Below, piece by piece: positions 27,220 through 36,219 of a stretch of DNA of 64,000 nucleotides. The DNA lies in NCBI GenBank assembly GCA_963843255.1, contig CAWJJQ010000010.1, forward strand, positions 124,001-188,000, in the 5' to 3' direction. Numbering within the stretch: position 1 is the stretch's first letter; the number at the start of each line of letters is the position of its first letter. Made by a program: the position numbers and the translations under genes. Below the pieces are notes generated by a model. The model did no database searches. It saw only the letters and a program-made list of their open reading frames with translations, and was not told the origin of the DNA. This DNA is from Bog-159 sp963843255 (lineage in GTDB: Bacteria > Acidobacteriota > Terriglobia > Bryobacterales > Bryobacteraceae).

Positions 27220-28587
27220 CTAATGACTCCCCGCAATCTGCACGATGGCTGCCGCTTCCTCAGCCGTAAACTCCTCCACCTTCGCCGAGATATTCATCGA
27301 GCAAAACTTCGGCCCGCACATCGAGCAAAAGTGCGCGTCCTTGAACCCCTCCTCCGGCAGCGTCTCGTCGTGCATCGACCGCGCTGTCTCCGGATCGAGC
27401 GACAGCTCAAATTGCCGCTTCCAATCGAACCGGTAGCGCGCGCGCGAAAGCTCGTCGTCGCGATCGCGGGCGCCCGGACGGTGCCGCGCAATGTCCGCCG
27501 CGTGCGCCGCAATCTTATACGCAATGATCCCGGCCTTCACATCGTCGCGGTTCGGCAGCCCCAGGTGCTCCTTGGGCGTGACGTAGCACAACATCGACGC
27601 GCCGTACCAGCCGATCATGGCCGCGCCAATGGCCGAAGTGATGTGATCGAACCCCGGCGCAAAATCCGTCACCAGCGGACCCAGCGTGTAGAACGGAGCC
27701 TCGTAGCACATCTCCTTTTCCTTCTCCACCTGCAGCTGGATCTGGTCCATCGGAATGTGTCCGGGACCTTCGATCATCACCTGCACGTCGTATTCCCAGG
27801 CGCGCCGCGTAAGTTCGCCCAGCGTCTTCAACTCCGCGAACTGCGCCTCGTCGCTCGCATCCGCGACGCTCCCCGGGCGCAATCCATCGCCCAGCGAGAA
27901 GCTCACGTCGTATTTCTGGAAGATCTTGCAGATCTCCTCGAAGTGCTCGTACAGCATGTTCTGGCGATGGTTCTTCACCATCCATTCCGCCAGAATCGAG
28001 CCGCCCCGGCTGACGATTCCGGTGACGCGCCGCGCGGTCAGCGGGATGTGTTGCACCAACACGCCCGCATGGATGGTCATGTAATCCACGCCTTGCTGGG
28101 CCTGCTCCTCGATCACTTCCAGCATCACCGCGGCGCTCAGGTCTTCCAGGCGCCGCACGCGCGACAGCGCCTCGTAAATCGGCACCGTACCGATGGGCAC
28201 CGGCGAAGCGTCAATGATGGCTTGCCGGATGCGCGGGATATCGCCGCCGGTAGAAAGGTCCATCACCGTGTCGGCCCCGTACTTCACCGAATAACTCAGC
28301 TTCTCCAGCTCCTCGTCGATGTTGGACGTCACCGCGGAGTTGCCGATATTGGCGTTGATCTTGCACTTGGAAGCCACGCCGATGGCCATCGGCTCCAGGT
28401 TGGTGTGGCGGATGTTGGCGGGAATAATCATGCGCCCGCGCGCCACTTCCGAGCGGACCGTTTCCGGCGAAAGATTCTCGCGCCGGGCTACATACTCCAT
28501 CTCGCCCGTGATCACGCCGCGCCGGGCATAGCGCATCTGCGTACGTACGGCGTCGTTCTGGCGTTCAGCTATCCATTCTGTGCGCAT
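27220..28587 (-). CDS. thiC: Phosphomethylpyrimidine synthase ThiC
   Basis: 455-residue radical-SAM enzyme that makes 4-amino-5-hydroxymethyl-2-methylpyrimidine phosphate from aminoimidazole ribotide in thiamine synthesis. Landmarks are MRTEWIAERQ at the start, GNSAVTSNIDEELEK, ADTVMDLSTGGDIP, MTIHAGVLV, IEGPGHIPMDQIQ and the C-terminal iron-sulphur motif CSMCGPKFC. The start at 28587 gives the family-typical MRTEW beginning; an in-frame ATG at 28626 (MNQHLAP) is possible. No other thi gene is adjacent, and I see no THI-box/TPP riboswitch sequence in the leader. Confidence 0.93.
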   Translation of the reverse strand: MRTEWIAERQNDAVRTQMRYARRGVITGEMEYVARRENLSPETVRSEVARGRMIIPANIRHTNLEPMAIGVASKCKINANIGNSAVTSNIDEELEKLSYSVKYGADTVMDLSTGGDIPRIRQAIIDASPVPIGTVPIYEALSRVRRLEDLSAAVMLEVIEEQAQQGVDYMTIHAGVLVQHIPLTARRVTGIVSRGGSILAEWMVKNHRQNMLYEHFEEICKIFQKYDVSFSLGDGLRPGSVADASDEAQFAELKTLGELTRRAWEYDVQVMIEGPGHIPMDQIQLQVEKEKEMCYEAPFYTLGPLVTDFAPGFDHITSAIGAAMIGWYGASMLCYVTPKEHLGLPNRDDVKAGIIAYKIAAHAADIARHRPGARDRDDELSRARYRFDWKRQFELSLDPETARSMHDETLPEEGFKDAHFCSMCGPKFCSMNISAKVEEFTAEEAAAIVQIAGSH

Positions 28588-28612
28588 TTTTTGAGTCCTG
28601 ACTCTGGGTGCC

Positions 28613-28669
28613 AGGTGCTGGTTCATTCGCCGGGCATTGCGCGCCGGCTCCCCGAACCAGCACCTTTTT
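28613..28669 (+). terminator. Strong inverted repeat with T-run, thiC leader, + orientation
   Basis: AGGTGCTGGTTC and GAACCAGCACCT form a perfect 12-bp stem, followed on the + strand by TTTTTG. As a terminator it would face right, antisense to thiC. On the thiC-coding strand the same stem lies in the leader just before the start codon but lacks a U-run. Confidence 0.5.
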
Positions 28670-28671
28670 GA

Positions 28672-28731
28672 CTACTTCTTCTTCTTTGGTTTCTTGACTT
28701 CCTTGTTGCCTTTATCCCTGCTTTTAGCCAT
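28672..28731 (-). CDS. Nineteen-residue Lys-rich peptide gene
   Basis: ATG to TAG encodes MAKSRDKGNKEVKKPKKKK, an extremely basic peptide. There is no Shine-Dalgarno, but TATAAT lies seven bases before the ATG (complement of 28739-28744), as expected for a leaderless transcript. It lies between the lipoprotein gene and thiC. Similar short 'KSRDKG...KKPKKK' peptides are, from memory, annotated in other bacteria; function unknown. It could be a nucleic-acid-binding peptide or chance. Confidence 0.45.
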   Translation of the reverse strand: MAKSRDKGNKEVKKPKKKK

Positions 28732-28748
28732 ATCCGCAATTATACTCG

Positions 28749-29321
28749 CTAATGCATGCGATGGAGCCCGCCGTCTTCGTCCCAAACGCCCGTATCCGCC
28801 GCGTGCTGCGTGAGAAATTGTTGCAGAGCGGCCGTGGACGCGGTCAGGATGATCCGCCCGCTCTCCTGGTCCGTCACCGATGGCGGCGCCAGCCGGGCCT
28901 CCACCATGGTCTTCAGCCAGGCGTCATTCATCATCGCCACCCTCAGTTCGTCGCCCTGCACCTGAATCTTCACGATGACATGCCCCACAATGCCGAGCCC
29001 CGGATCTCCCTTCGAGATGGCGTCGGCAAACTCCATGCCTGGCTCCATCCCTTGCAGCCGCAGCACGTGGATATTGAACGACTCCGTACTGGGAGAGTCT
29101 CCCGGGTGGAAAACCGTGACGTCGTAGCCATCCGCCAGGTTGGCCCCCGCCTTGGCGATCTGCCAGACCTCGCCGCTGTCGTCATCCGCCCATTTGCCCT
29201 CCAGCGCGGCATCCGCCGCCAGATCCTGGGCCGTGTACATGGGGTGAATGGATACCGCCGGAGCGCAGCCGGTCAAAACCGCGGCGGCCGCCGCCACTAC
29301 CGCTAACATGAAGTACCGCAT
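28749..29321 (-). CDS. Putative lipoprotein
   Basis: 190 residues with a lipoprotein signal (MLAVVAAAAAVLTGCAP), where LTGC is the lipobox, so it is probably anchored to the outer or inner membrane. The mature part has a beta-rich pattern (GKWADDDSGEVWQIAKAG, VIVKIQVQGDELRVAMMND) and no recognisable catalytic motif. AAAGGAG precedes the ATG at 29321; the 11 extra upstream codons are not needed. Function unknown. Confidence 0.7.
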   Translation of the reverse strand: MRYFMLAVVAAAAAVLTGCAPAVSIHPMYTAQDLAADAALEGKWADDDSGEVWQIAKAGANLADGYDVTVFHPGDSPSTESFNIHVLRLQGMEPGMEFADAISKGDPGLGIVGHVIVKIQVQGDELRVAMMNDAWLKTMVEARLAPPSVTDQESGRIILTASTAALQQFLTQHAADTGVWDEDGGLHRMH

Positions 29322-29387
29322 ATTGAAACTCCTTTCAATATGGGACAGCGTCACCGCTCGCCGGAAATTGCACTGCGGCTGAAAAAT

Positions 29388-31754
29388 CTAGTGGCCCGTC
29401 CGGATCAGGCGTGCGAGCGCCATCTTGAGCGGAGCGTACCGGGTGGCCGCCGCCATCAGCAGCAATCCCCCCATCAGCAGGCCGATCGGCCACCAGGCAT
29501 GGTCCCGGAAGAGATCCTGCTGCAGCCTCACCAGGCCGATGGCCAGGAAGAACATGCCGCTGGCGAAGAAATTCTTCATCTGTTTGGGTACGCTGCCCAG
29601 CACGAAGACACAAGCCACCCCCGGCAGCAGCGCCTCGAACAGACGCGCCTCCAACCGCATGCCTGCGTTAGCCGGAGTCTTTTCCCAGCGCTCCGAAGCC
29701 GCCAGCCCCAACAGCAGCAGCGATGTCATCACGTGCCCCGGAATCACGAAGCGGAACGACTTCGCCACCGCGCGCAACTGCGCCGAAGAGAACCGCTCGC
29801 AAATGAGCTGCAGCGAAAAATAGATCCCGGCATTGATCAGGAACAGGTACTCGATTTGCCCGCGGGTCCAGGGAGCCACGCGCCCGATCCACGCGGCGTA
29901 AGGATCGTGATAGGTGGCCACCCCGGTCAACGCCGCCCACGTGAACACCACCGCGATGGGATAAAAGTAGCGGGAGTCGTTTGCCAGCCGCAGCCGCTCC
30001 AGCCCCGCCGCCGCTGCGAAAAACAACGCCGCGCAGGGCAGCAGATAGAAATAGGGCCGCCCGGGATCGTTGTCGATCCAATCCATCAAGCCCATGCGCA
30101 ACAGCGAAGCCAGGCACCACAGCGCCGCCATCACCGCCAGGACCAGCGAAAACACCGACGCGCGCGTGAACCGCCGCAGCCAGTAATACGCGGGGAGCGA
30201 GAGCAGCAGCGCCCACCACAATTGGGCGTTGGTGGTCATCTTGAAGCTCTCGAACTCCGAGAAAAGCTCCAGGTTCTTGCGGCCCCGCGTAAACCCGCCG
30301 AACACGTGGTATTCGCCCATGCCCACCAACAGCGCGACCGGCAGCAGCAGGCAGAATGCCAGCAGGTACGCCAGGGCAACGCGGCGCTGACCGGCCCGCC
30401 AGCAGCCGAGCCCGATCCAGGCCGTGGGCGCCGCCGCCGCTGCCGCCACCAGCACCGCAAGCGCGCCGCTCAGCCCGTTGTACCGGAACAGAACGATCAG
30501 CGCCGCCCCTACCACCAGAATCCACGCGCCCAAATACAAGCTCACTTGCGGCAGCGACAGCCTGCGCACTTCCATGATCCAGGCGTCTTCGCGTTCCACC
30601 AGCCGCTCGTAGCCTTTGCGCAGCGCATCGTATTCGGCGTCGGACAGAATGCGGTCCCGCTTCCATCCCTCCAGCTCGCGCAAGTGCTGCCCGATCTTGC
30701 CGGTCATCATGCGCGCATAAGAAGCGGGCGCGGCCAGCACCGTTTCCCCAGCCAGAAAACGCTCCAGGTCCGCCGCCATCTCCTGCGCCGACCCGTAGCG
30801 ATCCGCCGGCGCCTTCTCCAGGGCCTTCATGCAGATGTTCTGCAGATCGCCGGGAATCTCCGCCCCGATCCGCCGCGGCAGTACCGGATCCTCCTGGCAG
30901 ATCGAGCGCATCTGCTCCGCCAGGTTGTCCGCGCGAAAAGGCAGCACCCCGGTCAGCAACTCATAAAAAATCACGCCCAGCGAAAAGACGTCGCTGCGGG
31001 CGTCGAGCGCGGAACTCGCCAGAGTCTGCTCCGGAGAGAAATATTCCGGCGTGCCCATGATCTCGCCGGCCAGCGTGAGCCGCGATTCATGCCCCGACAG
31101 GTGCAGCGCCAGGCCGAAATCGAGCAGCTTCGGCTCCAGGTCGGCGCCCACCAGGATATTGCCCGGCTTCAGGTCGCGATGGATCACCTGGCGCTGGTTC
31201 AGCACCCCCACCGCCACCGCCACCTTGCGCATCAACTCCGCTTTTTGCATCAGCGTCAGCGGCTCCGCGGCGGCGGTCAGCGGCACGCCCTCCACGAACT
31301 CCATGACAAAGTGCGGCGGCTCGTGATCGGGCCCCAGGGCATAAATGCGCGCGATGTTCGGATGCGTGACCTGGGCCATGGCGCGCGCCTCGTGCATGAA
31401 TCGCGCCCGCAAAACCGGATGGCCCGCGTACCGCGCGTTGAGCGTCTTGATGGCCACCCGCCGCCCCAGCCGCTCGTCCATCGCCAGAAACACGCGGCCC
31501 ATGCCTCCCGATCCGATCTCGCTCAGCACTTTGTATCCCGAAAGCTGGCCCGGCATGGGGGCGGGCGCCACCGCCGGATTCATCGCCTCGTCGATGGCCG
31601 CCAGCGTCTCCAACTGCGGCCGGAGTTCGTCGGCGATCTCGGGGTGCTTCTGGCAGAAGCCGTCGATCGCCGGAGCCTCTTCGCGCGCCTGCCGGTCCAG
31701 AAAATCGGCCAGGGCCTGCGCCAGCATCTCTTCTTTATCCGGCGCGGACGGCAT
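29388..31754 (-). CDS. Ser/Thr protein kinase with multi-pass membrane C-terminus
   Basis: 788-residue eukaryotic-like kinase. The first 70 residues are a helical extension (LDRQAREEAPAIDGFCQKHP) of a type seen in planctomycete/acidobacterial kinases. The kinase domain spans residues 73-340: GSGGMGRVF (81-89), K103, HRDLKPGN (192-199), DFG (212-214), APE-like SPE at 233-235. The C-terminal ~400 residues carry about ten or more hydrophobic helices (LYLGAWILVVGAALIVLF, ALAVLVAAAAAAPTAWIGL), so the kinase faces the cytoplasm from a polytopic membrane domain. Its ATG overlaps the TGA of the ECF sigma gene (ATGA), so the two are translationally coupled and probably work as one signalling pair. Confidence 0.85.
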   Translation of the reverse strand: MPSAPDKEEMLAQALADFLDRQAREEAPAIDGFCQKHPEIADELRPQLETLAAIDEAMNPAVAPAPMPGQLSGYKVLSEIGSGGMGRVFLAMDERLGRRVAIKTLNARYAGHPVLRARFMHEARAMAQVTHPNIARIYALGPDHEPPHFVMEFVEGVPLTAAAEPLTLMQKAELMRKVAVAVGVLNQRQVIHRDLKPGNILVGADLEPKLLDFGLALHLSGHESRLTLAGEIMGTPEYFSPEQTLASSALDARSDVFSLGVIFYELLTGVLPFRADNLAEQMRSICQEDPVLPRRIGAEIPGDLQNICMKALEKAPADRYGSAQEMAADLERFLAGETVLAAPASYARMMTGKIGQHLRELEGWKRDRILSDAEYDALRKGYERLVEREDAWIMEVRRLSLPQVSLYLGAWILVVGAALIVLFRYNGLSGALAVLVAAAAAAPTAWIGLGCWRAGQRRVALAYLLAFCLLLPVALLVGMGEYHVFGGFTRGRKNLELFSEFESFKMTTNAQLWWALLLSLPAYYWLRRFTRASVFSLVLAVMAALWCLASLLRMGLMDWIDNDPGRPYFYLLPCAALFFAAAAGLERLRLANDSRYFYPIAVVFTWAALTGVATYHDPYAAWIGRVAPWTRGQIEYLFLINAGIYFSLQLICERFSSAQLRAVAKSFRFVIPGHVMTSLLLLGLAASERWEKTPANAGMRLEARLFEALLPGVACVFVLGSVPKQMKNFFASGMFFLAIGLVRLQQDLFRDHAWWPIGLLMGGLLLMAAATRYAPLKMALARLIRTGH

Positions 31755-32345
31755 CAGGCATTCTCCGCCAGCGCCCGAAAGCGTTTCAGTGCGCGGTGCA
31801 GAAGCAGCGCCGCGGCCTCCCGCGATTTGCCCAACCGCTCGCCGATCTCGGCCGTGGCCAGGCCCTCGACTTTCGCCAGAATGATGGCCTGCCGGTAATC
31901 CTCCGGCAGCGCATCCAGCCGCCGGAAGAACGACTGCATGGCTTCCTGCTCCCTGAATAAACGCGACGGAGTCATGGAATCGACCGGCTCCGGGCCGTTG
32001 GGATTGCTCTCGGACCGGAACCGCACCACCTCCGCCGCCTGGCGTTTCTGCCGCGTCTGGAAGCGCGCCGCATCCGCTACCACGTGGCCGGCAATCGCCG
32101 CCAGCCAGTTCCAGAAAGCCCCCGGCGATTCGTAAGTGAAATGTTCGATATCGCGGAACGCCCGCAGGAACGTCTCCTGCAACAGGTCGTCGATCTCGAC
32201 CGCTGCCTAGCAGCTCCCGCCCCGCCTTGTATCGCAGCAGCACCGCCAGCCGCCGCGCGTACTTTTCGAACAGCGCCGCGAACGCCTCGCGATCTCCGCT
32301 CTTCACCCGATCGATCGCCCCGAAGCTGGTGGTCGGCGCCGGCAT
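31754..32345 (-). pseudogene. ECF sigma factor with single-base frameshift
   Basis: RNA polymerase ECF sigma factor of the kind that pairs with Ser/Thr kinases. Codons from ATG 32345 give region 2 (AIDRVKSGDREAFAALFEKY); from about 32205 the reading continues one base later with IDDLLQETFLRAFRDIEHF and ends in region 4 (LPEDYRQAIILAKVEGLATAEIG is the landmark; shown as LPEDYRQAIILAKVEGLA). Dropping one G in the CTAGGCAGCG stretch (complement of about 32201-32210) restores a 196-residue open frame (RELLAAVEIDD). The span is 592 bases, which is 3n+1. Either assembly error or a recent mutation. It overlaps the kinase start. Confidence 0.75.
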
Positions 32346-32386
32346 GCCAGTCAGGTAAGAGTTTAGCGCGTGCGAACGTACCCCGG

Positions 32387-33082
32387 CTACAAACTCATCA
32401 CGTCCCGGAACTTCTGCGCCTGCCGCCGCGACATCTCCACTTCCATGCCGCCCTTCAGCCGCACCAGAAATCCGCCGTTCGCCCACGGGTCGATGCCGTC
32501 GATAAAACGCAGATTCAGAATATGTTTCCGGCTGGCGCGAAAAAACACCGCCGGGTCCAGCCGCTCCTCCAGGTAGTTGAGCGACCGCAGCACCAGCGGC
32601 CGGTTGCCGCCGAAGTACAGGCGCGCGTAGTTGCCCTCGCTCTCCAGCAGCACGATATCGCTCACCGTCACAAACCAGCAGCGCTCCCCGTCTTTCACGA
32701 AAATACGCTGCCCGCCCTCCATCACCGGCCTGGCTTTGCGCAGCGCCGCCCGCGCCAGCGCCGCCGCCAGCCGGTCCGGCGCCACCGGCTTCAACAGGTA
32801 ATCGAGCGCATTCACTTCGAAAGCGCGCAGCGCGTACTCGTCATACGCGGTGGTGAAGATCACCAGCGGCACGCGCTCCAACTGCTCCAGCAGTTCAAAC
32901 CCGCTGTGCCCCGGCATCTGGATATCGAGGAAAAGCAGCTCCGGCTGCAGTTGTTCGATCAGCGCCAGGGCTTCTTCGGCATCCCGCGCCTCGCCCGCGA
33001 TCTCGACGTCGGGATGCGCGGTCAGCAGACGCCGCAGCTCCGCGCGCCCCAGCCGCTCGTCGTCCACAATCAGCGCTCTCAT
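32387..33082 (-). CDS. LytTR-family response regulator
   Basis: 231 residues: receiver domain (MRALIVDDERLGR at the start, phospho-acceptor D53 in FLDIQMPG) and C-terminal LytTR DNA-binding domain (DIVLLESEGNYARLYFGG, FFRASRKHILNLRFID). Such regulators bind direct repeats upstream of target promoters. The start overlaps the stop of the LytS-like kinase by four bases, so the pair is coupled. Confidence 0.9.
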   Translation of the reverse strand: MRALIVDDERLGRAELRRLLTAHPDVEIAGEARDAEEALALIEQLQPELLFLDIQMPGHSGFELLEQLERVPLVIFTTAYDEYALRAFEVNALDYLLKPVAPDRLAAALARAALRKARPVMEGGQRIFVKDGERCWFVTVSDIVLLESEGNYARLYFGGNRPLVLRSLNYLEERLDPAVFFRASRKHILNLRFIDGIDPWANGGFLVRLKGGMEVEMSRRQAQKFRDVMSL

Positions 33083-34116
33083 GCGGGGCTCAGCGGGATC
33101 GAGATCTCCGCCACTACCGCCTCGCCGCCGGCGTTGCGCAGCACCAGCGACGCCGCGCTGCCGTACAGCAGCCGCAGCCTCTCCCGGGCGTTCTCCAGGC
33201 CCACCCGCGTCGACCCGCCGGCATCTACCAACTGCCCGCTATTGCGCACCTGGATCTTTACCGCCGCATCTTCCACCTGCGCTGCCACCTGGATCTGCCC
33301 GCCCCGCGGCAACCGCGCCACGCCGTGCTTGATGCCATTTTCCACCAGCATCTGCAGCAGCATCGGCGGGATGCGCGTCTCCAGTGACCGGGGATCCACA
33401 TCCATCCTGACCTGCAGCCGCTCCTCCAGCCGGATGCCTTCCAGCTTCAGGTATGCGCCCACCGCTTCCAGCTCTAGTTCGAGCGGCACCGTTTCAGTGC
33501 GCCCCGATTTGAGCGTATACCGCAAAATATTCGACAGCTCCGTAACCATGCTCTGCGCCCGCGCCTGATCTTCCACGATCAGCGCCCGCAGGCTGTTCAG
33601 GCAGTTGAAAATGAAGTGCGGGTTCACTTGCGAAAGCAGCACTCGCAGCTCCGCGTCTTTGGCCGCTACTTCGAGGCGCAGCTTCTCCACTTCCGACGTC
33701 TGCAGCCTTTCAAAATAGTGCACGCCAAAGTAAATGACCAACCACAGAAACACCGTAATGCTCCAGACGAACACCACCGGGACCATCCATGTCCAGGGCG
33801 CCTTCTGAAAACCCGTGAAGCCGAACGCCAGGGGCCAAACCAGCGACACCAGCGCGGTGATCGTCACGCCTGCCGCCACGCTCGCCCCCAACGCCCGCGG
33901 CAGCGCCCGCAGCGGCGACAGGCGCAGCCACTGCCGGCGGCGGATGTAGGCGCGCAGCCCGTGCGTGACCAAAATACCCGCCAGCGCGCCCCAGCAGTAA
34001 ACGGCCGCCACCTTCCAGGTAACCCGCGTTTCCATGGCCGTGAACACGATATTGGCCACGGCATGCGTGTACCATCCGAGCACCTGGCACAACACGTAAA
34101 CGTGAGAGCGTTTCAT
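33079..34116 (-). CDS. LytS/YehU-type sensor histidine kinase
   Basis: 345 residues with about four N-terminal transmembrane helices, then a His_kinase (PF06580-type) domain: ELRVLLSQVNPHFIFNCLNS with the conserved NPHFIFN motif, whose His is phosphorylated, and a C-terminal ATPase part (MLLQMLVENGIKHGVARL with the N-box, GLENARERLRLLYG). It phosphorylates the LytTR regulator encoded behind it. The sensed signal is unknown; the sensor part is only membrane helices. Confidence 0.88.
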   Translation of the reverse strand: MKRSHVYVLCQVLGWYTHAVANIVFTAMETRVTWKVAAVYCWGALAGILVTHGLRAYIRRRQWLRLSPLRALPRALGASVAAGVTITALVSLVWPLAFGFTGFQKAPWTWMVPVVFVWSITVFLWLVIYFGVHYFERLQTSEVEKLRLEVAAKDAELRVLLSQVNPHFIFNCLNSLRALIVEDQARAQSMVTELSNILRYTLKSGRTETVPLELELEAVGAYLKLEGIRLEERLQVRMDVDPRSLETRIPPMLLQMLVENGIKHGVARLPRGGQIQVAAQVEDAAVKIQVRNSGQLVDAGGSTRVGLENARERLRLLYGSAASLVLRNAGGEAVVAEISIPLSPA

Positions 34117-34118
34117 CC

Positions 34119-34997
34119 TTACTTGCCGCGCAAAAACTGGTCCACCGCCGTGAAAAACCCCTGCGGATCGTCCAGCATAACAAAGTGGCGGGCGTTGTCC
34201 TCCAGCACGAAATCGTACTTCTTCAGCCCCGTGTATTGCGTGCGGAAGTTCTTTTCCACCTGCTCCCGCGTGGCGTATTGCTTATACGCGATCCAGGTCC
34301 CGATCACCAGCGTGGGCGACTTGATTCTGCCCAGCTCCGGCCGCAAATCCGTAGTCATCATCTCGTAGATGGCATCGCCCATCGCCACGCGATCCGATTT
34401 ACGGGTCCATCCCATGATCATCTCGAAGTCCGCCGGGCTGGTGACCATCGACTTCACTGCCGCCTCGCCCATCTTCTCGCTCTGTTCGTTGGGCGGCCCG
34501 CTATACATCTTACGCATCTGTTCCGCTTGCGCCTTCACGCTCTCCGCGGTAGCCTCCGGATTCATCACGCCCGCCAAAAACGGCAGCGAATCCACAATCA
34601 CCAGCGGACCCACCAGGTCCGGCTCCTTCTCCGCCAGCCACAACGCCATCACCCCGCCCAGGCTGTGCCCCACGATCACGGGTTTGTCCATCTTCTTCTC
34701 GCGTATGTACGCCGCCAGGTCGTTGCGCACGGTCTCCAGGAACGGCGCCTCGATGCGCGGCTCCCCCGCGAATCCCGCCAGCGTGAGCACGTGGCACTCG
34801 TACTGGTCCTTATAATGCGCCACCGTGCTGTCCCACGTTTTGCCCGAAGAAGCGAAGCCGGGGATCAGGATCATCGGCCGCCCCTTCCCCGTAATCTCCA
34901 CGTGAAAGGACGCGGGCTTGGCAACGGTTGCGGCGGACGCCTGCGCGCCCAGCAGCGCACCCATCGCCACCGGCAGGTAGAAAAATCGTTTGGTCAT
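34119..34997 (-). CDS. Secreted alpha/beta hydrolase
   Basis: 292-residue serine hydrolase. A signal peptide (FFYLPVAMGALLGAQASA) is followed by an alpha/beta fold: oxyanion segment ILIPGFASSGKTWD, nucleophile GHSLGG (Ser), probable Asp in SPTLVIGTW region and catalytic His in EDNARHFVMLDDP. It sits two bases behind the kinase gene on the same strand. The start at 34997 follows GGAGGGT; the eight codons upstream are unlikely to be used. Substrate unknown, possibly a lactone or ester. Confidence 0.8.
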   Translation of the reverse strand: MTKRFFYLPVAMGALLGAQASAATVAKPASFHVEITGKGRPMILIPGFASSGKTWDSTVAHYKDQYECHVLTLAGFAGEPRIEAPFLETVRNDLAAYIREKKMDKPVIVGHSLGGVMALWLAEKEPDLVGPLVIVDSLPFLAGVMNPEATAESVKAQAEQMRKMYSGPPNEQSEKMGEAAVKSMVTSPADFEMIMGWTRKSDRVAMGDAIYEMMTTDLRPELGRIKSPTLVIGTWIAYKQYATREQVEKNFRTQYTGLKKYDFVLEDNARHFVMLDDPQGFFTAVDQFLRGK

Positions 34998-35066
34998 CAG
35001 AATTACCCTCCTCAGGCCCAATCTATGCCGCCCGGCGCTTCCTCCGGCGTGGATTGGTGCGAGCGG

Positions 35067-36209
35067 TCAGGCGGGTGGATGAACGGCTTTCAGGCGATAC
35101 CGGTTGCCCCGCCACTCGATCTGATTCCCAAATGCCGATGCCACCAGCACGATCAGCCAGACCCACGTAGCCAGCGGCACCCACAGCGTATGCACCCAGG
35201 AGTGCCGGTCGAACCAGGCCTTGTATTCGGGAAGCTCGGCCTTGGCCAGCGTCGCACGATTCGCGCCCTTGAGCATGCCCGGCGAAAGCTGCGCCACCAG
35301 CACCCACTCGGCCCACCGGCTGCCGTGAATCGAGGCGATCACCGCCGCCGCCATGCCGCCGCAATAGAAGACGTGTGCCGCCAGCGCGGTCCACCATAGC
35401 CGCGGCCGGTAGACGCGCGTGATGGTCAGTTGCCGGCGAGCCCACGCGAGAAACGCCCGCCCTCCTGTGCGCCCCGCCGAGACCGCCATGGCCCCCGGCG
35501 CGAACGCGATGCGCAGACCCGCCCGATGGACGGCATCGCTCAAGGCGTAATCGTCGCTAACCGTCTGCTGCCAGAACTCCGGAACGCGAATCTCGTAAAA
35601 TGTTTCGCGCCGGATAGCCATCGACCCGCCCCAAGCGAACGCGTTCGCACCCGGCCCCAGCGTCCCCGCGATCACCGCGTCCCACACGCTGCGCATCAAC
35701 GACCAGAAATCGGGCGGCGCGGGCGCGAACCAGCGGTAACCCGTGCTGGCTCCCACCCCAACATCCGCTAAAGGCGCCACCAGCGCGCGCAGCCAGGTGC
35801 GCGACACACGTCCGTCCGAATCGGCGAATGCCAGGATCCGCGAATCCTTGCGCGCGAAGTGCGTGGCCGTGCGCAGGTTCATGATCTTCTCGCCGGTGTC
35901 CGGCTCCTCGGCATGCGCCAGCACCACCCGCGCGCGCGATGGCAGCACACCCGCCGGAATATCGGCCGCCCGGTGCGCCACGATGATCAGTTCGTAATCC
36001 GGATAGTCCTGCGCCGCCAGCGCCGCCAGGTTCTCGCGCAACCCGTCATCCTCGCCTTTCACCGGCACGATCACGGTGGCGGGGGGCAATCCGGCCGCGG
36101 GCGTTTCGCCCAGGCACCCAACCACGTATGCGGCCCGCTTTCGCTCGCCGCGCAGGGAAAGAAACGCCAGCACCAGCGCGGGGCCCGCGAAAAACCAGAA
36201 CCAGAACAC
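35067..36209 (-). CDS. Family 2 glycosyltransferase, ceramide-glucosyltransferase-like
   Basis: 380-residue membrane glycosyltransferase. N-terminal TM helix (MFWFWFFAGPALVLAFLSL), then GT-A catalytic domain with VIVPVKGEDDGL, DSDG (in FADSDGRVS), SDDYALSD and a final RRQLTITR as the Q-x-x-R-like element. Two or three more TM helices end the protein. The pattern is that of GT21-like ceramide glucosyltransferases and hopanoid HpnI relatives; the acceptor is not certain. It is followed on the same strand by the zinc-ribbon gene upstream at 36220. Confidence 0.8.
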   Translation of the reverse strand: MFWFWFFAGPALVLAFLSLRGERKRAAYVVGCLGETPAAGLPPATVIVPVKGEDDGLRENLAALAAQDYPDYELIIVAHRAADIPAGVLPSRARVVLAHAEEPDTGEKIMNLRTATHFARKDSRILAFADSDGRVSRTWLRALVAPLADVGVGASTGYRWFAPAPPDFWSLMRSVWDAVIAGTLGPGANAFAWGGSMAIRRETFYEIRVPEFWQQTVSDDYALSDAVHRAGLRIAFAPGAMAVSAGRTGGRAFLAWARRQLTITRVYRPRLWWTALAAHVFYCGGMAAAVIASIHGSRWAEWVLVAQLSPGMLKGANRATLAKAELPEYKAWFDRHSWVHTLWVPLATWVWLIVLVASAFGNQIEWRGNRYRLKAVHPPA

Positions 36210-36219
36210 GCCGGGCCCG

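Noticed and set aside
28588..28748. TPP riboswitch before thiC
   Set aside because: No CTGAGA/THI-box sequence on the coding strand; only a hairpin and a small ORF.
29340..31898. 852-codon open frame on the + strand
   Set aside because: Antisense shadow of the kinase gene; His/Arg/Gln-rich translation typical of high-GC antisense frames.
29388..32486. Sigma-kinase fusion protein of 1032 residues
   Set aside because: The open frame passes through the sigma region in the wrong frame; sigma and kinase are two genes with an ATGA overlap.
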